From Oleispira sp963851095 (GTDB lineage Bacteria > Pseudomonadota > Gammaproteobacteria > Pseudomonadales > Oceanobacteraceae), in assembly GCA_963851095.1 (NCBI GenBank), contig CAWKOX010000025.1, positions 124,001 to 188,000 on the forward strand: DNA of 64,000 bases, written 5' to 3'. The notes beneath the pieces were generated by a model. The model did no database searches, had not been told where the DNA came from, and saw nothing but the letters and a program-made list of their open reading frames with translations. Below, one piece after another: positions 35,793-45,697 of this stretch. The stretch's first letter is position 1, and the number at the start of each line of letters is the position of its first letter. A program made the position numbers and the translations under genes.

Positions 35793-37136
35793 CTATTGTT
35801 CATTATAACGCTGACGACTGGCGGTTCTATTTAATTCATCCAGATAACGCAACTTTTCAGAAATTTTCTGCTCAAGCCCACGCTCAACTGGCTGATAAAA
35901 ACGACTGCCTTTTAATTCTTCAGGCAGGTAACACTCTCCGGCAGCAAAGGCATTCTCTTCGTCATGAGCATATCGATATTCGTTTCCATGCCCCATTTCT
36001 GCCATTAACTTAGTCGGTGCATTACGCAAGTGAATGGGGACATCATAAGAAGGCTGCTGTCGAATAGTTGCAAGTATCTGATTGTAAGCTTTGTAAACCG
36101 CATTACTTTTTGCTGAGCAAGCTAAGTAACTAATCGCTTGAGCGATCGCCAGCTCCCCCTCAGGAGAACCCAGTCGCTCTTGAACATCCCAAGCATTCAG
36201 ACTAATGGTGAGTGCACGAGGATCGGCATTACCTATATCTTCACTGGCCATTCTAACAATTCGGCGGGCAATATAAAGAGGGTCGCAGCCGCCGTCAATC
36301 ATTCTTGCAAACCAATACAGAGCACCTTGAGGGTCTGACCCCCTAACGGATTTGTGCAATGCTGATATTTGATCATAAAATGCATCCCCGCCTTTATCAA
36401 AGCGGCGAAAAGTATTCTGCAGACTGGTGGCGACAACGTTCAAAGTAATAATATTGTCCGTGCTCAGCTGGCTGGCGATCTCAAGAAGATTTAAGGCGGT
36501 TCTCGCATCGCCATCAGCCGCTTTTGCCAAGGCTGACAAAACACCCTCTTCGGCAGTGTAGCGGCCTGAGAAGCCTAGTTCACTGCTCAGTGCACGCTCT
36601 AAAACCGTTATAAGTACATCGCTATCCATCGATTTGAGTACATAAACTCGCGCGCGTGATAATAATGCGTTATTTAACTCAAAAGAGGGGTTTTCAGTTG
36701 TTGCACCAATGAAAATAAAGGTGCCATCTTCTACATAAGGCAAAAATGCATCTTGCTGGCTTTTATTGAAGCGATGTACTTCATCAACAAAAAGGACGGT
36801 TTTGCGACGCTGAGCCTGATTTTGTTTGGCCTTAGCAACAACTTCGCGAATTTCTTTTATGCCTGCCATTACAGCGCTTAAGCTTAAGAAATCGCATTTT
36901 TCACTCTGAGCAAGTAGACGTGCCAGTGTTGTTTTACCGACACCCGGCGGCCCCCAAAGTATCATAGAGTGCAGGCTTCTTTGATCAAGCATTAAACGCA
37001 AAGGCCCTGCTGGGCCTAATAAATGAATTTGGCCGAAATAATCATCTAGGGACGTAGGCCTTAAGCGCGCAGCAAGTGGTGCGTATTTTTGTGCTTGATC
37101 TTCGTCCTGCTGAGAAAATAAATCATCTGCCGACAT
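35793..37136 (-). CDS. rarA: Replication-associated recombination protein A
   Basis: RarA (MgsA) is an AAA+ ATPase related to clamp loaders that acts at stalled replication forks. The 447 residues show Walker A GPPGVGKTTLA, Walker B FVDEVHRFNKSQQDAFLP, sensor GATTENPSFE, and the C-terminal tetramerisation segment with KSNAVYKAYN and PIHLRNAPTKLM. It lies 3 bases after lolA, so the two are coupled. Confidence 0.96.
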   Translation of the reverse strand: MSADDLFSQQDEDQAQKYAPLAARLRPTSLDDYFGQIHLLGPAGPLRLMLDQRSLHSMILWGPPGVGKTTLARLLAQSEKCDFLSLSAVMAGIKEIREVVAKAKQNQAQRRKTVLFVDEVHRFNKSQQDAFLPYVEDGTFIFIGATTENPSFELNNALLSRARVYVLKSMDSDVLITVLERALSSELGFSGRYTAEEGVLSALAKAADGDARTALNLLEIASQLSTDNIITLNVVATSLQNTFRRFDKGGDAFYDQISALHKSVRGSDPQGALYWFARMIDGGCDPLYIARRIVRMASEDIGNADPRALTISLNAWDVQERLGSPEGELAIAQAISYLACSAKSNAVYKAYNQILATIRQQPSYDVPIHLRNAPTKLMAEMGHGNEYRYAHDEENAFAAGECYLPEELKGSRFYQPVERGLEQKISEKLRYLDELNRTASRQRYNEQ

Positions 37137-37139
37137 TTT

Positions 37140-37835
37140 TTAATACTTACCCTGTCGGCCATCAATAATGTCGATACCATCAGGGATGGTGAAATTGAAC
37201 GTATCTTGAGCGAGTGTTGGGTTATTTAAGACGTTAGTGAAACTAATTCGAGTAATCTGTCCCGAAGCATCTCGAATGATCATTTGAGTAAGAGATTGCT
37301 GCTCATCCAGCTTATTGAAATCCAGCTCTAAAGAATCAAACAATTGACTTGTATCCTTAGGCTGCAAGATGAACCGAATTTCATTTTCGGTACTACTTTC
37401 TGTGATAATGAAGTCATCCCCAATAGCACTGACGTCGCCACCCAGTAATAGAGCTGGGGTTTCAGAGAGGCGATTATCCATATCTTTGATGCTGAGTTGC
37501 TCTAAATCCTCATCATAGATCCATAATGACTGACCGTCAGAGATTACCAATTGTTCATAGATGCCTTCAGTCTTCCAGCGGAGCTTTCCGGGCTTGGCAA
37601 CTTGCATAAAGCCTTCCACACGTTGAAGTGTATTGCCAAGGCCATCTTGAGTTAGCTGGACGAATTTTGCCGAAAAGCTATTGATTAGATTCAATTGCTG
37701 CTTCAGATTCTGAACTGCGTGAGTGGTATTCGCAACTGGCTGGCTTAGTACATGAATAGTATCACTTGCCCAGCTTAGGTTAGCGCATGTCAGGGCCAAT
37801 ACTAGCCCTGTTCTGATAATAGAAGTACGTTTCAC
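37140..37835 (-). CDS. lolA: Outer-membrane lipoprotein carrier protein LolA
   Basis: LolA ferries lipoproteins through the periplasm from LolCDE to LolB. The 231 residues start with a signal peptide (GLVLALTCANLSWA before SD). The mature half-barrel carries the family segments FSAKFVQ, EGFMQVAKPGKLRWKTEG and LWIYDEDLEQ. The product is slightly long at its N-terminus but otherwise normal. It lies 83 bases after ftsK. Confidence 0.94.
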   Translation of the reverse strand: MKRTSIIRTGLVLALTCANLSWASDTIHVLSQPVANTTHAVQNLKQQLNLINSFSAKFVQLTQDGLGNTLQRVEGFMQVAKPGKLRWKTEGIYEQLVISDGQSLWIYDEDLEQLSIKDMDNRLSETPALLLGGDVSAIGDDFIITESSTENEIRFILQPKDTSQLFDSLELDFNKLDEQQSLTQMIIRDASGQITRISFTNVLNNPTLAQDTFNFTIPDGIDIIDGRQGKY

Positions 37836-37918
37836 AGTCTCTCCAAATACATCGCCATCAAATTTTATGGCTCACTTAAAACATGGTTGATTATTAGTTT
37901 TCTACCGATGGCTATTAG

Positions 37919-40453
37919 CTAGCGATTTACCGGGGGTGGAGCAATAACTTCTCGACTACCATTGTGCGCGGCAGGTGAAACCACCCCGCCTGCTTCCATT
38001 GTTTCTACCAACCGAGCTGCGCGATTATAACCGATGCGTAATTTACGCTGTACTGATGATATAGAAACTTTGCGTGTTTCTGTAACAAAGGCAACAGCTT
38101 GATCGTACAGGTCATCCTTCTCATCGCCACCTTCAAGGGTTAGCCCAGCTTGCTCTGTTGTTTGGGTGATTTCTTCGATGTAATTCGGCTCGCCCTTGGT
38201 CTTCCATTCAGCAACCACTCTATGAACTTCATCATCATCAACAAAAGCACCATGAACACGAATTGGAATACTGGTTCCTGCGGGCTGAAATAGCATATCA
38301 CCATGACCTAATAACTGCTCTGCGCCGCCTTGATCTAAAATAGTGCGAGAATCAATTTTAGAAGATACCTGGAACGCTATTCGGGTCGGTACATTGGCCT
38401 TAATGAGGCCGGTAATAACATCCACCGAAGGACGCTGAGTGGCTAAAATCAGGTGAATGCCTGCCGCTCGAGCTTTTTGTGCAATTCGGGCGATAAGCTC
38501 TTCAACCTTTTTGCCAACCGTCATCATCATATCGGCAAACTCATCCACTATGACAACAATATAAGGCAGTGGTTCTAGTGTTGGCGGTGTAGTATCAAAA
38601 CTCTGATCTATACGCCAGAGTGGATCAGGTACGGGCTTGCCTTCAGCAATCGCAGCTCTTACTTTAGCGTTATGCCCGGCTACATTACGAACACCCATTG
38701 CGGCCATCAACTGATAGCGGCGCTCCATTTCCTCTACGCACCAGCGTAAGCCATTTGCCGCTTCTTTCATGTCAGTAATGACGGGGGTTAAAAGATGCGG
38801 AATGCCTTCATAAACAGAAAGTTCAAGCATCTTTGGATCAACCATAATCAAGCGAACCTCATCAGGAGTCGACTTGTATAATAGACTGATAATCATGGCG
38901 TTCACGCCTACAGATTTACCCGAGCCAGTGGTACCCGCAACCAGTAAATGCGGCATTTTAGCCAAATCGGTCACCACGGGGTTGCCCGCAATGTCGTGCC
39001 CTAACGCAATGGTTAGTGGCGATTTAGATTTGTCGAAATCTTCTGATGATAAAACAGAAGAAAGGCGAACCATGGCGCGGTGCTCATTGGGTATTTCAAT
39101 CCCCATAACAGACTTACCTGGAATTACCTCAACCACGCGAACGCTGTTCATTGCCATTGAGCGCGCAAGATCTTGTGCGATGCCCGAAACCTTACTGGCT
39201 TTGGTTCCAGGGGCAGGTTGAATTTCAAAGCGTGTGATCACAGGGCCAGGAGCGACGGCCACCACTTCTGCTTTAATGCCAAAATCAGCCAGTTTCTGCT
39301 CGAGCATAATGGATAATTCTTCTAGGCGCACTTTTGAGTATCCGATTTTTTGGTCTTCATCCGCAGGGTCTAATAAGGCAATAGAGGGGAGTGGATTTTC
39401 TTCTGTGAATAATTTCCCCTGAAGGTCACGAACTGCACGCTCACTTGGCTTCGTTTCGCGCTTCTCAAGCGGCTCTATTTTTACCTCTTTCACAAGTGCA
39501 GCAGAAGCACTCGGTTTTGTATCAAGCTCTACGCTGTCGATTAAAATGGGGGGCTCGTTATCCATTTTGGCTGCTTTGGATTTTACCTTGCTGATAGCCG
39601 GTGTAACGAGTGCTTTGACACGAGAGCGAACAGTGCTTACGTTAGAATTGTCATTTATGCCCAAGTTATCATTTACACCAAAGTCATTCGGGGCGGCGGT
39701 ACTAGTCAGTAACGGTTCAATTTTTACTGCTCGGGCAGGTGTTTGTAAGCCCTGCTCTAATGCTTGATCGGGCGATTGTCGTGATGATTGTTGCGATGAA
39801 TGCAGCGTTTTGTTGGCTTTGCGTTTATTCATCTTCAACTGAATCTTTGCGGCTAAGCTCTTAAATAATTGAACGGCAGATTCAATAACATTCAAAACAG
39901 CACTACCAATAGCGTCAAATACAGCCAGCCACGAAAACTCCCAGAACAGCATTGAGCCAATACATAACATAAGAGTCAGTAGAATCGAGCCGCCAATCGT
40001 GCTGAATAGTGAGATTGTTAGACTGGCAATGCTCTGCCCTATCATCCCTCCTACACCCGCTGGCAAAGATTCAGCCGTGAAAACGCTGAATTCAAACAAC
40101 GCCGCTAGAGAGAAAATAGATAAGAAAAAACCAAGCAGGCGTAACAGCCATATCGCACCGGACGTTTCAGCCTGATATGTCCTGAATATTTGAACGACTT
40201 TGCCTGCAGCCAGTAATGGAATAATGTAGGCCAAATAACCGAGAGCATGAAGCAACCCATCGGCTAAATAAGCGCCAACTGGGCCGCCTGCATTTTTAAA
40301 GGATGTGTTTGCGCCTGCTGTTGACCAACCATCATCAAGGGGGGAATATGTAACCAGCGAGAGTAAAAGATAAGCGCAAAGTGCTGTTAGGGATAACAGA
40401 GCGATATCCTGCTTTAAATTACGTTCCTTTTTTTCTAGTTTTTCTGCTGCCAA
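37919..40453 (-). CDS. ftsK: DNA translocase FtsK
   Basis: FtsK anchors in the division septum and pumps chromosome DNA to allow XerCD resolution at dif. Four to five membrane helices occupy about the first 190 residues, followed by a relatively short linker (to about 360). The motor has Walker A GTTGSGKSVGVN and Walker B IVVIVDEFADMMM. The C-terminal gamma winged helix (SISSVQRKLRIGYNRAARLVE) reads KOPS-like sites. I place the start at TTG 40453 because AAGGA lies 8 bases upstream and the product then starts MAAEKLEKK. The longer GTG frame from 40498 lacks a ribosome binding site. Confidence 0.95.
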   Translation of the reverse strand: MAAEKLEKKERNLKQDIALLSLTALCAYLLLSLVTYSPLDDGWSTAGANTSFKNAGGPVGAYLADGLLHALGYLAYIIPLLAAGKVVQIFRTYQAETSGAIWLLRLLGFFLSIFSLAALFEFSVFTAESLPAGVGGMIGQSIASLTISLFSTIGGSILLTLMLCIGSMLFWEFSWLAVFDAIGSAVLNVIESAVQLFKSLAAKIQLKMNKRKANKTLHSSQQSSRQSPDQALEQGLQTPARAVKIEPLLTSTAAPNDFGVNDNLGINDNSNVSTVRSRVKALVTPAISKVKSKAAKMDNEPPILIDSVELDTKPSASAALVKEVKIEPLEKRETKPSERAVRDLQGKLFTEENPLPSIALLDPADEDQKIGYSKVRLEELSIMLEQKLADFGIKAEVVAVAPGPVITRFEIQPAPGTKASKVSGIAQDLARSMAMNSVRVVEVIPGKSVMGIEIPNEHRAMVRLSSVLSSEDFDKSKSPLTIALGHDIAGNPVVTDLAKMPHLLVAGTTGSGKSVGVNAMIISLLYKSTPDEVRLIMVDPKMLELSVYEGIPHLLTPVITDMKEAANGLRWCVEEMERRYQLMAAMGVRNVAGHNAKVRAAIAEGKPVPDPLWRIDQSFDTTPPTLEPLPYIVVIVDEFADMMMTVGKKVEELIARIAQKARAAGIHLILATQRPSVDVITGLIKANVPTRIAFQVSSKIDSRTILDQGGAEQLLGHGDMLFQPAGTSIPIRVHGAFVDDDEVHRVVAEWKTKGEPNYIEEITQTTEQAGLTLEGGDEKDDLYDQAVAFVTETRKVSISSVQRKLRIGYNRAARLVETMEAGGVVSPAAHNGSREVIAPPPVNR

Positions 40454-40550
40454 AGCAGGTATCCTTAATAATAACAATAGATTGACACAGTCTATCACGC
40501 ATTTTCGTACAATATAGCCTTAAGCAAGACAACAGAAAAAATAGACTTTT

Positions 40551-41255
40551 ATGATAGATTGGTTACAAGAAGATTTACCCCCTCATTTTCCCGATACAGC
40601 AATGGCACAAACAGACCCTAATGGCTTGCTTGCAGCCGGTGGGCTATTAACCCCTGCGTGGCTAGTAGCGGCCTATCGGCGCGGAATATTCCCTTGGTAT
40701 GATGATGAGAGCCCTATTCTTTGGTGGAGCCCTGCTCCTCGCATGGTTTTAAAAGCCTGTGATTTTCACATTGGTCGAACCGTGCGCAAGTTATTAAGGA
40801 AAAGTGATTATAAAATAAGTTGTGACCTAGCCTTTAATGAAATCATCTATCAATGCGCTCAGCCACGGGATGATCAAGACGGCACATGGATAACCGATGA
40901 GATGGAGCAAGCTTACATTCGCTTGCACGCAAATGGTATTGGTCATTCGGTTGAATGCTGGAATTCAAAGGGTGAGTTAATTGGCGGGCTTTATGGTCTA
41001 CAAATTAATGGTGTGTTTTTTGGCGAGTCAATGTTCAGCTTAGCGAGCAATGCGTCAAAGCTCTCTTTTGCTTATTTTGCCCAATTCTTATTTGATTCTG
41101 GTATTAAAATAATTGATTGCCAGATGCACAGTGACCATATGGCTCAGTTTGGGGCCAAAGAAATTGAACGGCACGAGTTTGAAAGATTACTAAATGACGC
41201 TGTTAATGACTCATTAGCGCTTAACTACCCAGCCTTTTTGACAGATGGACTTTAA
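40551..41255 (+). CDS. aat: Leucyl/phenylalanyl-tRNA--protein transferase
   Basis: Aat adds Leu or Phe from aminoacyl-tRNA to proteins with N-terminal Arg or Lys, creating primary N-degrons for ClpS. The 234 residues contain FPWYDDESPILWWSPAPRMVL read as two parts, the GTWI segment and GIGHSVECWNSKGELIGG-like GNAT-fold core, and GESMFS. It is divergent from ftsK and is followed 5 bases later by ate. Confidence 0.96.
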   Translation: MIDWLQEDLPPHFPDTAMAQTDPNGLLAAGGLLTPAWLVAAYRRGIFPWYDDESPILWWSPAPRMVLKACDFHIGRTVRKLLRKSDYKISCDLAFNEIIYQCAQPRDDQDGTWITDEMEQAYIRLHANGIGHSVECWNSKGELIGGLYGLQINGVFFGESMFSLASNASKLSFAYFAQFLFDSGIKIIDCQMHSDHMAQFGAKEIERHEFERLLNDAVNDSLALNYPAFLTDGL

Positions 41256-41260
41256 TTCAA

Positions 41261-41977
41261 ATGCACGATTCTGAAGTCCTATTCTATCGCCACATAGAGG
41301 ATAGCGAATGTGGCTACCTACCAAACCTTAAAAGCAATAGTATTTTTATTGATCCGGACAGCGAGCCTACTAAAGATCAGCTTAACCTGCTACACCTTCA
41401 AGGTTTTCGTCGCAGTGGTAAGCTGGTTTATCGACCACATTGCCCTGACTGCAATGCGTGCCAGTCATGCAGGATTATTAACCTTGAATTTCGTGCCAGT
41501 AAAAATCAAAAAAAAGCGATAAAGCGAAATCAGGATATTACCCTGCATTGGTCTGAAGCAGCTTTTAATCATGAGCACTATCAGCTTTACCAGCGCTACA
41601 TCAATCAGCGTCATCAGGATGGCGAAATGTTCCCCGCCAGTGAAGAGCAATATCAGGGATTCTTAATAGAAGGGCATGGCACGCACAAGTTTCTTGAGTT
41701 ACGCGACGCAGAAGGTACTCTAATAGGCTGTTGTGTTGTCGATATTTTTTATGATGGCTTGTCGGCCATTTATAGCTATTTCGATCCAGAGCAGCCTCGT
41801 CGCTCGCTTGGGCGGTATATTGTTCTTGCCCTAATTCGCGAGTGCCAGCAGCAAGGATTACCTTACACTTATTTAGGATACTGGATTAAAAACGCCAACA
41901 AAATGAGCTATAAGGCTGATTATCAGCCATTAGAGGTGTTTGATGGTCAATTTTGGCGAAAATTGATTATTAAATAG
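41261..41977 (+). CDS. bpt: Aspartate/glutamate leucyltransferase (Bpt; bacterial ATE)
   Basis: Bpt (ATE family) transfers Leu to N-terminal Asp or Glu, feeding the ClpS-ClpAP N-degron pathway. The 238 residues have the N-terminal Cys motif CPDCNACQSCRI, YQRYINQRHQDGEM, and the C-terminal GNAT-like YSYFDPEQPRRSLGRYIV and YLGYWIKNANKMSYK. It is in one unit with aat. Confidence 0.95.
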   Translation: MHDSEVLFYRHIEDSECGYLPNLKSNSIFIDPDSEPTKDQLNLLHLQGFRRSGKLVYRPHCPDCNACQSCRIINLEFRASKNQKKAIKRNQDITLHWSEAAFNHEHYQLYQRYINQRHQDGEMFPASEEQYQGFLIEGHGTHKFLELRDAEGTLIGCCVVDIFYDGLSAIYSYFDPEQPRRSLGRYIVLALIRECQQQGLPYTYLGYWIKNANKMSYKADYQPLEVFDGQFWRKLIIK

Positions 41978-42057
41978 GCTAAATGAATATAAGCCTTTGC
42001 TTATTGGTAATTTTTAAGGCAGAATTCGCCGCATTAGATAATGTCAACAGGTGAAGA

Positions 42058-42276
42058 ATGGCAAAAGGCGATCATATTGAAATGGACGGAGAGGTTATTG
42101 ATACCCTTCCGAATACAATGTTCCGTGTTAAGTTGGAAAACGACCACGTTGTAACAGCACACATTTCTGGAAAAATGCGTAAAAACTACATTCGCATTTT
42201 GACCGGCGATAAAGTAAAGGTGGAATTAACACCTTACGACCTTAGTAAAGGCCGTATTACTTACCGCGCACGTTAA
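42058..42276 (+). CDS. infA: Translation initiation factor IF-1
   Basis: A 72-residue OB-fold protein that binds the 30S A site during initiation. MAKGDHIEMDGEVIDTLPNT and FRVKLENDHVV, then SGKMRKNYIRILTGDKV, are diagnostic. It is followed by a strong terminator and sits, as is usual, beside aat/ate and clpA. Confidence 0.98.
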   Translation: MAKGDHIEMDGEVIDTLPNTMFRVKLENDHVVTAHISGKMRKNYIRILTGDKVKVELTPYDLSKGRITYRAR

Positions 42277-42285
42277 AAGCAAAAA

Positions 42286-42319
42286 GGCCGGTTAGCATCG
42301 CTACCCGGCCCTTTTTTTG
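42286..42319 (+). terminator. Rho-independent terminator of infA
   Basis: GGCCGG...CCGGCC with an inner TAGC/GCTA stem (one mismatched pair) is followed by seven T. A T-run also exists on the opposite strand, so it may also stop antisense transcription coming from clpA. Confidence 0.9.
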
Positions 42320-42450
42320 TCTAAAATTTGATAGCCCTACCTTTTGATTGCCCTACCAGAGTCCATTAACGAACTTCTAGCAAGATCAATCAAATCCCCT
42401 GCTCTGACAGCTAACTACAAATTTTTCCAGCCAGAGCAAGGCGATACTAC

Positions 42451-44715
42451 TTAAGCAACAACCTCTTCAACCAAATGAAGCTCGATGCCGTCTTTAGCAT
42501 CATTAAGGCAGATCTCAACTTCACCACCTCCTTCCAGGTCGCCAAACAAGATCCTCTCTGCGAGTGGCTTTTTAAGCTTTTCTTGAATTAAACGATTCAT
42601 AGGGCGAGCGCCCATTTTTTCATCGTATCCATTTTCAGCAAACCAATTTCTGGCATCGTCATCAATACGCATATGGACTTTTTTCTCATCGAGCTGTGCT
42701 TGTAGTTCAACCAAGAATTTATCGACCACAAACATAATATTATCGCGCGTCAATGAAGCAAATTGAATAATGGAATCAAGACGATTTCGGAATTCAGGGG
42801 TAAATTGCTTGCGAATAACTTCCATGCCATCAGAGGTATGATCCTGATGAGAGAAACCAATCGAACGGCGACTAATGGTTTCAGCCCCAGCATTGGTCGT
42901 CATGATCAAGATTACATTTCGGAAATCAGTCTTGCGACCATTATTGTCCGTTAACGTGCCATGATCCATTACTTGCAGTAGTAGATTGAAGACTTCTGGG
43001 TGAGCTTTCTCAATCTCATCAAGCAGCAACACGCAATGCGGGTTTTTATTGACAGCTTCGGTTAGCAATCCGCCTTGATCAAAGCCAACATAACCTGGAG
43101 GCGCACCAATTAAGCGTGATACCGTATGGCGCTCCATGTACTCAGACATGTCAAAACGAACAAGCTCCATCCCCATTACTTTTGCCAACTGACGACTAAC
43201 TTCAGTTTTACCGACACCCGTTGGACCAGCAAATAAGAACGACCCCGTTGGTTTCTCAGGTGAATTAAGGCCAGCACGAGATAACTTAACGGCCGCTGAC
43301 AAGGTCGTAATCGCTTCATCTTGACCAAACACCACCATTTTAAGCTTATCTTCAAGTCCGAATAACAGCTCTTTATCAGAAGCTGAAACACTCTTAGGTG
43401 GAATTTTAGCAATAGAGGCTACAATAGTTTCTACATCTTGAACCGTAATCATCTTCTTGCGTTTATTGACAGGCAATAGTCGCTGACTTGCCCCCGCTTC
43501 ATCAATAACATCAATCGCCTTATCAGGCAGATTACGATCGGTGATATAACGATCAGCAAGCTCTGCAGCGGCTCTGAGTGCTTTATCTTGATACTTAAGC
43601 TCATGATGATCTTCAAAGCGTGATTTCAACCCTTTAAGAATTAAATAGGTATCTTCTACGCTCGGCTCGCCAACATCTACTTTTTGGAAGCGACGAGTAA
43701 GCGCACTGTCTTTCTCAAATATGCCACGATACTCAGTAAAGGTCGTAGAGCCCATGCAGCGTACTTCACCACTACTAAGCATTGGCTTCAGTAGATTAGA
43801 GGCATCCATCACCCCACCCGATGCCGCACCCGCACCAATAATGGTATGAATTTCATCAATAAATAAAATACCATGCGGCTGTTTTTTGAGTTCAGCTAAT
43901 AGAGCCTTAAAACGTTTCTCAAAATCGCCTCGATATTTAGTGCCTGCTAAAAGCGCACCCATATCCAAACTAAAGACCACCGCATCTGCAATAACATCAG
44001 GCACATCACCATCAACAATACGCTTAGCTAAACCTTCTGCTATGGCCGTTTTGCCAACACCAGAATCACCCACCAATAGAGGGTTATTCTTGCGACGACG
44101 TGCTAAAATTTGGACAACGCGATTTACCTCAAACTCGCGACCAATTAGAGGGTCGACTAATCCTTCTTTTGCTTGACGATTTAAGTTAACGGCATAGCCT
44201 TCTAATGCACTCTTACTGCCTGGTTCTTGGCCATCATCATCAGATTCCAATAAGTTTTCGTTCTGTTCGTCTTGACCAGGGACTTTAGCAATGCCATGAG
44301 AGATGAAATTAACCACATCAATACGCGCAATGTTCTGTTGCTTAAGGAAATAAACAGCTTGGCTTTCTTGCTCACTGAAAATAGCGACCAATACATTAGC
44401 CCCCGTTACTTCTGACTTACCAGAAGACTGGACATGAAAAACCGCACGCTGAAGCACTCGCTGAAACCCTAGGGTAGGTTGAGTTTCACGTTCTTCATCT
44501 TGCTCTTGAATGAGTGGAGTTGTTGAATCAACAAACTCAATTAAATCTTTACGTAATTTCCCGATATCAGATCCGCAGGCATTAAGTACAACCAATGCAG
44601 CGTCATTATCCAGTAAAGACAGTAGTAAATGCTCAACCGTCATAAACTCATGACGCTTGACCCTAGCTTCTTTGAATGCATCATTCAAGGTTTGCTCAAG
44701 CTCTCTATTCAGCAT
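42451..44715 (-). CDS. clpA: ATP-dependent Clp protease ATP-binding subunit ClpA
   Basis: ClpA is the Hsp100 unfoldase that feeds substrates, including ClpS-delivered N-degron proteins, into ClpP. Its 754 residues have the N-domain (about 1-145), the first AAA+ module with LVGDSGVGKTAIAEGLA and ILFIDEIHTIIGAG, and the second with LFAGPTGVGKTEVSRQLA and LLLDEIEKAHPEVFN. It follows clpS by 24 bases. clpP is not in the window. Confidence 0.97.
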   Translation of the reverse strand: MLNRELEQTLNDAFKEARVKRHEFMTVEHLLLSLLDNDAALVVLNACGSDIGKLRKDLIEFVDSTTPLIQEQDEERETQPTLGFQRVLQRAVFHVQSSGKSEVTGANVLVAIFSEQESQAVYFLKQQNIARIDVVNFISHGIAKVPGQDEQNENLLESDDDGQEPGSKSALEGYAVNLNRQAKEGLVDPLIGREFEVNRVVQILARRRKNNPLLVGDSGVGKTAIAEGLAKRIVDGDVPDVIADAVVFSLDMGALLAGTKYRGDFEKRFKALLAELKKQPHGILFIDEIHTIIGAGAASGGVMDASNLLKPMLSSGEVRCMGSTTFTEYRGIFEKDSALTRRFQKVDVGEPSVEDTYLILKGLKSRFEDHHELKYQDKALRAAAELADRYITDRNLPDKAIDVIDEAGASQRLLPVNKRKKMITVQDVETIVASIAKIPPKSVSASDKELLFGLEDKLKMVVFGQDEAITTLSAAVKLSRAGLNSPEKPTGSFLFAGPTGVGKTEVSRQLAKVMGMELVRFDMSEYMERHTVSRLIGAPPGYVGFDQGGLLTEAVNKNPHCVLLLDEIEKAHPEVFNLLLQVMDHGTLTDNNGRKTDFRNVILIMTTNAGAETISRRSIGFSHQDHTSDGMEVIRKQFTPEFRNRLDSIIQFASLTRDNIMFVVDKFLVELQAQLDEKKVHMRIDDDARNWFAENGYDEKMGARPMNRLIQEKLKKPLAERILFGDLEGGGEVEICLNDAKDGIELHLVEEVVA

Positions 44716-44739
44716 AATGCCTCCTGAGTTGTAAGTCTT

Positions 44740-45090
44740 TTACTCGTCATCTTCTGCGGGTATAACCTCGCATAGCAAAGGGTACTGGCAGTCTCTGGCA
44801 TAATCATTCACCAAAGCGGCTTTTGTTTCTGCGATATCTTTGCTGAAAACTCCGCAAATCGCAGCCCCTTTATTATGAACAGCGAGCATTATTTGCATAG
44901 CCTGCTCATCAGACTTGGCAAAAAAAGTTTGTAGTACTTCGACGACAAAATCCATGGGTGTATAGTCATCGTTCATCATTAAGACCTTGTACATAGCGGG
45001 TGGTTTCAATTTTGGCTTTGCCGTTTCGACTGCCAAACCACCATCACCATAATGGTCATCTTCTTGTAATCTTAGTTGAGATTTCAACAT
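44740..45090 (-). CDS. clpS: ATP-dependent Clp protease adaptor ClpS
   Basis: ClpS binds proteins with N-terminal Leu, Phe, Tyr or Trp and hands them to ClpA. The 116 residues contain MYKVLMMNDDYTPMDFVVEVL (in two parts), with the NDDYTPM motif of the substrate pocket, HNKGAAICGVFSKDIAETK and a terminal EVIPAEDDE. It is co-transcribed with clpA and divergent from cspD. Confidence 0.97.
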   Translation of the reverse strand: MLKSQLRLQEDDHYGDGGLAVETAKPKLKPPAMYKVLMMNDDYTPMDFVVEVLQTFFAKSDEQAMQIMLAVHNKGAAICGVFSKDIAETKAALVNDYARDCQYPLLCEVIPAEDDE

Positions 45091-45322
45091 CTTACCGACT
45101 TTAATTAGTGTATTTAATAATATGGGGGTAATTCCCCAACTTTAAAGCAAATAATACCAACTCGATAGCATTTGCCCTAGAACTCTTGACGTTTAAGATG
45201 AAGACTTTTATTGTTAATGAACACAAATAAGATTATTTTGACGAAATAAGCATCTACGATCATCAACCAATACTTTGGTATTATGACCTGATCACTTAAA
45301 TCGTCGATCCAAGGAGGAAATC

Positions 45323-45631
45323 ATGAGTACAGGGAATATTAATGCCAAAAGTACAGGTAAAATTAGCGGCAAGGTGAAATGGTTTAATAATGCCAAAGGG
45401 TATGGGTTTATTGTAGAAGATGGTGGCGATCTCGATATGTTTGCGCACTACTCCGCCATTACCATGGAGGGCTATAAAACCTTAAAGGCAGGCCAAAGTG
45501 TCTACTTTGATACAAAAGAAGTTGATAATGGCATTCATGCCATCAATATATCTTCGATTGACAGCGCCTCTTCTATTGAAAAGCTAACTGAATTAGAAGC
45601 GTCTACTGCATTAGAATCTACTGAAGCATAA
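45323..45631 (+). CDS. cspD: Cold-shock domain protein, CspD-like
   Basis: A 102-residue single-stranded nucleic acid binding protein. The cold-shock domain (about 14-82) has KVKWFNNAKGYGFIV (RNP1 KGYGFI) and DMFAHYSAI (RNP2). It carries about 12 extra residues before and a 20-residue Glu/Ser-rich tail after the domain. A very strong AAGGAGG lies at 45311-45317. CspD of E. coli inhibits replication and is degraded by Lon; position opposite clpS-clpA matches cspD elsewhere. Confidence 0.9.
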   Translation: MSTGNINAKSTGKISGKVKWFNNAKGYGFIVEDGGDLDMFAHYSAITMEGYKTLKAGQSVYFDTKEVDNGIHAINISSIDSASSIEKLTELEASTALESTEA

Positions 45632-45652
45632 AACACCTTAAGTGACATGTAT

Positions 45653-45683
45653 AAAAAAGGCGAGCATATAGCTCGCCTTTTTT
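45653..45683. terminator. Bidirectional terminator between cspD and icd
   Basis: GGCGAGC/GCTCGCC stem with loop ATATA is flanked by AAAAAA and TTTTTT. It lies between the convergent cspD and icd genes and can serve both. Confidence 0.92.
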
Positions 45684-45697
45684 ATTTTTGCTAACTC

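Noticed and set aside
40482..40510. Promoter for aat with TTGACA and TACAAT
   Set aside because: The spacing is 20 bases, too long for a standard sigma-70 promoter; no better pair was found.
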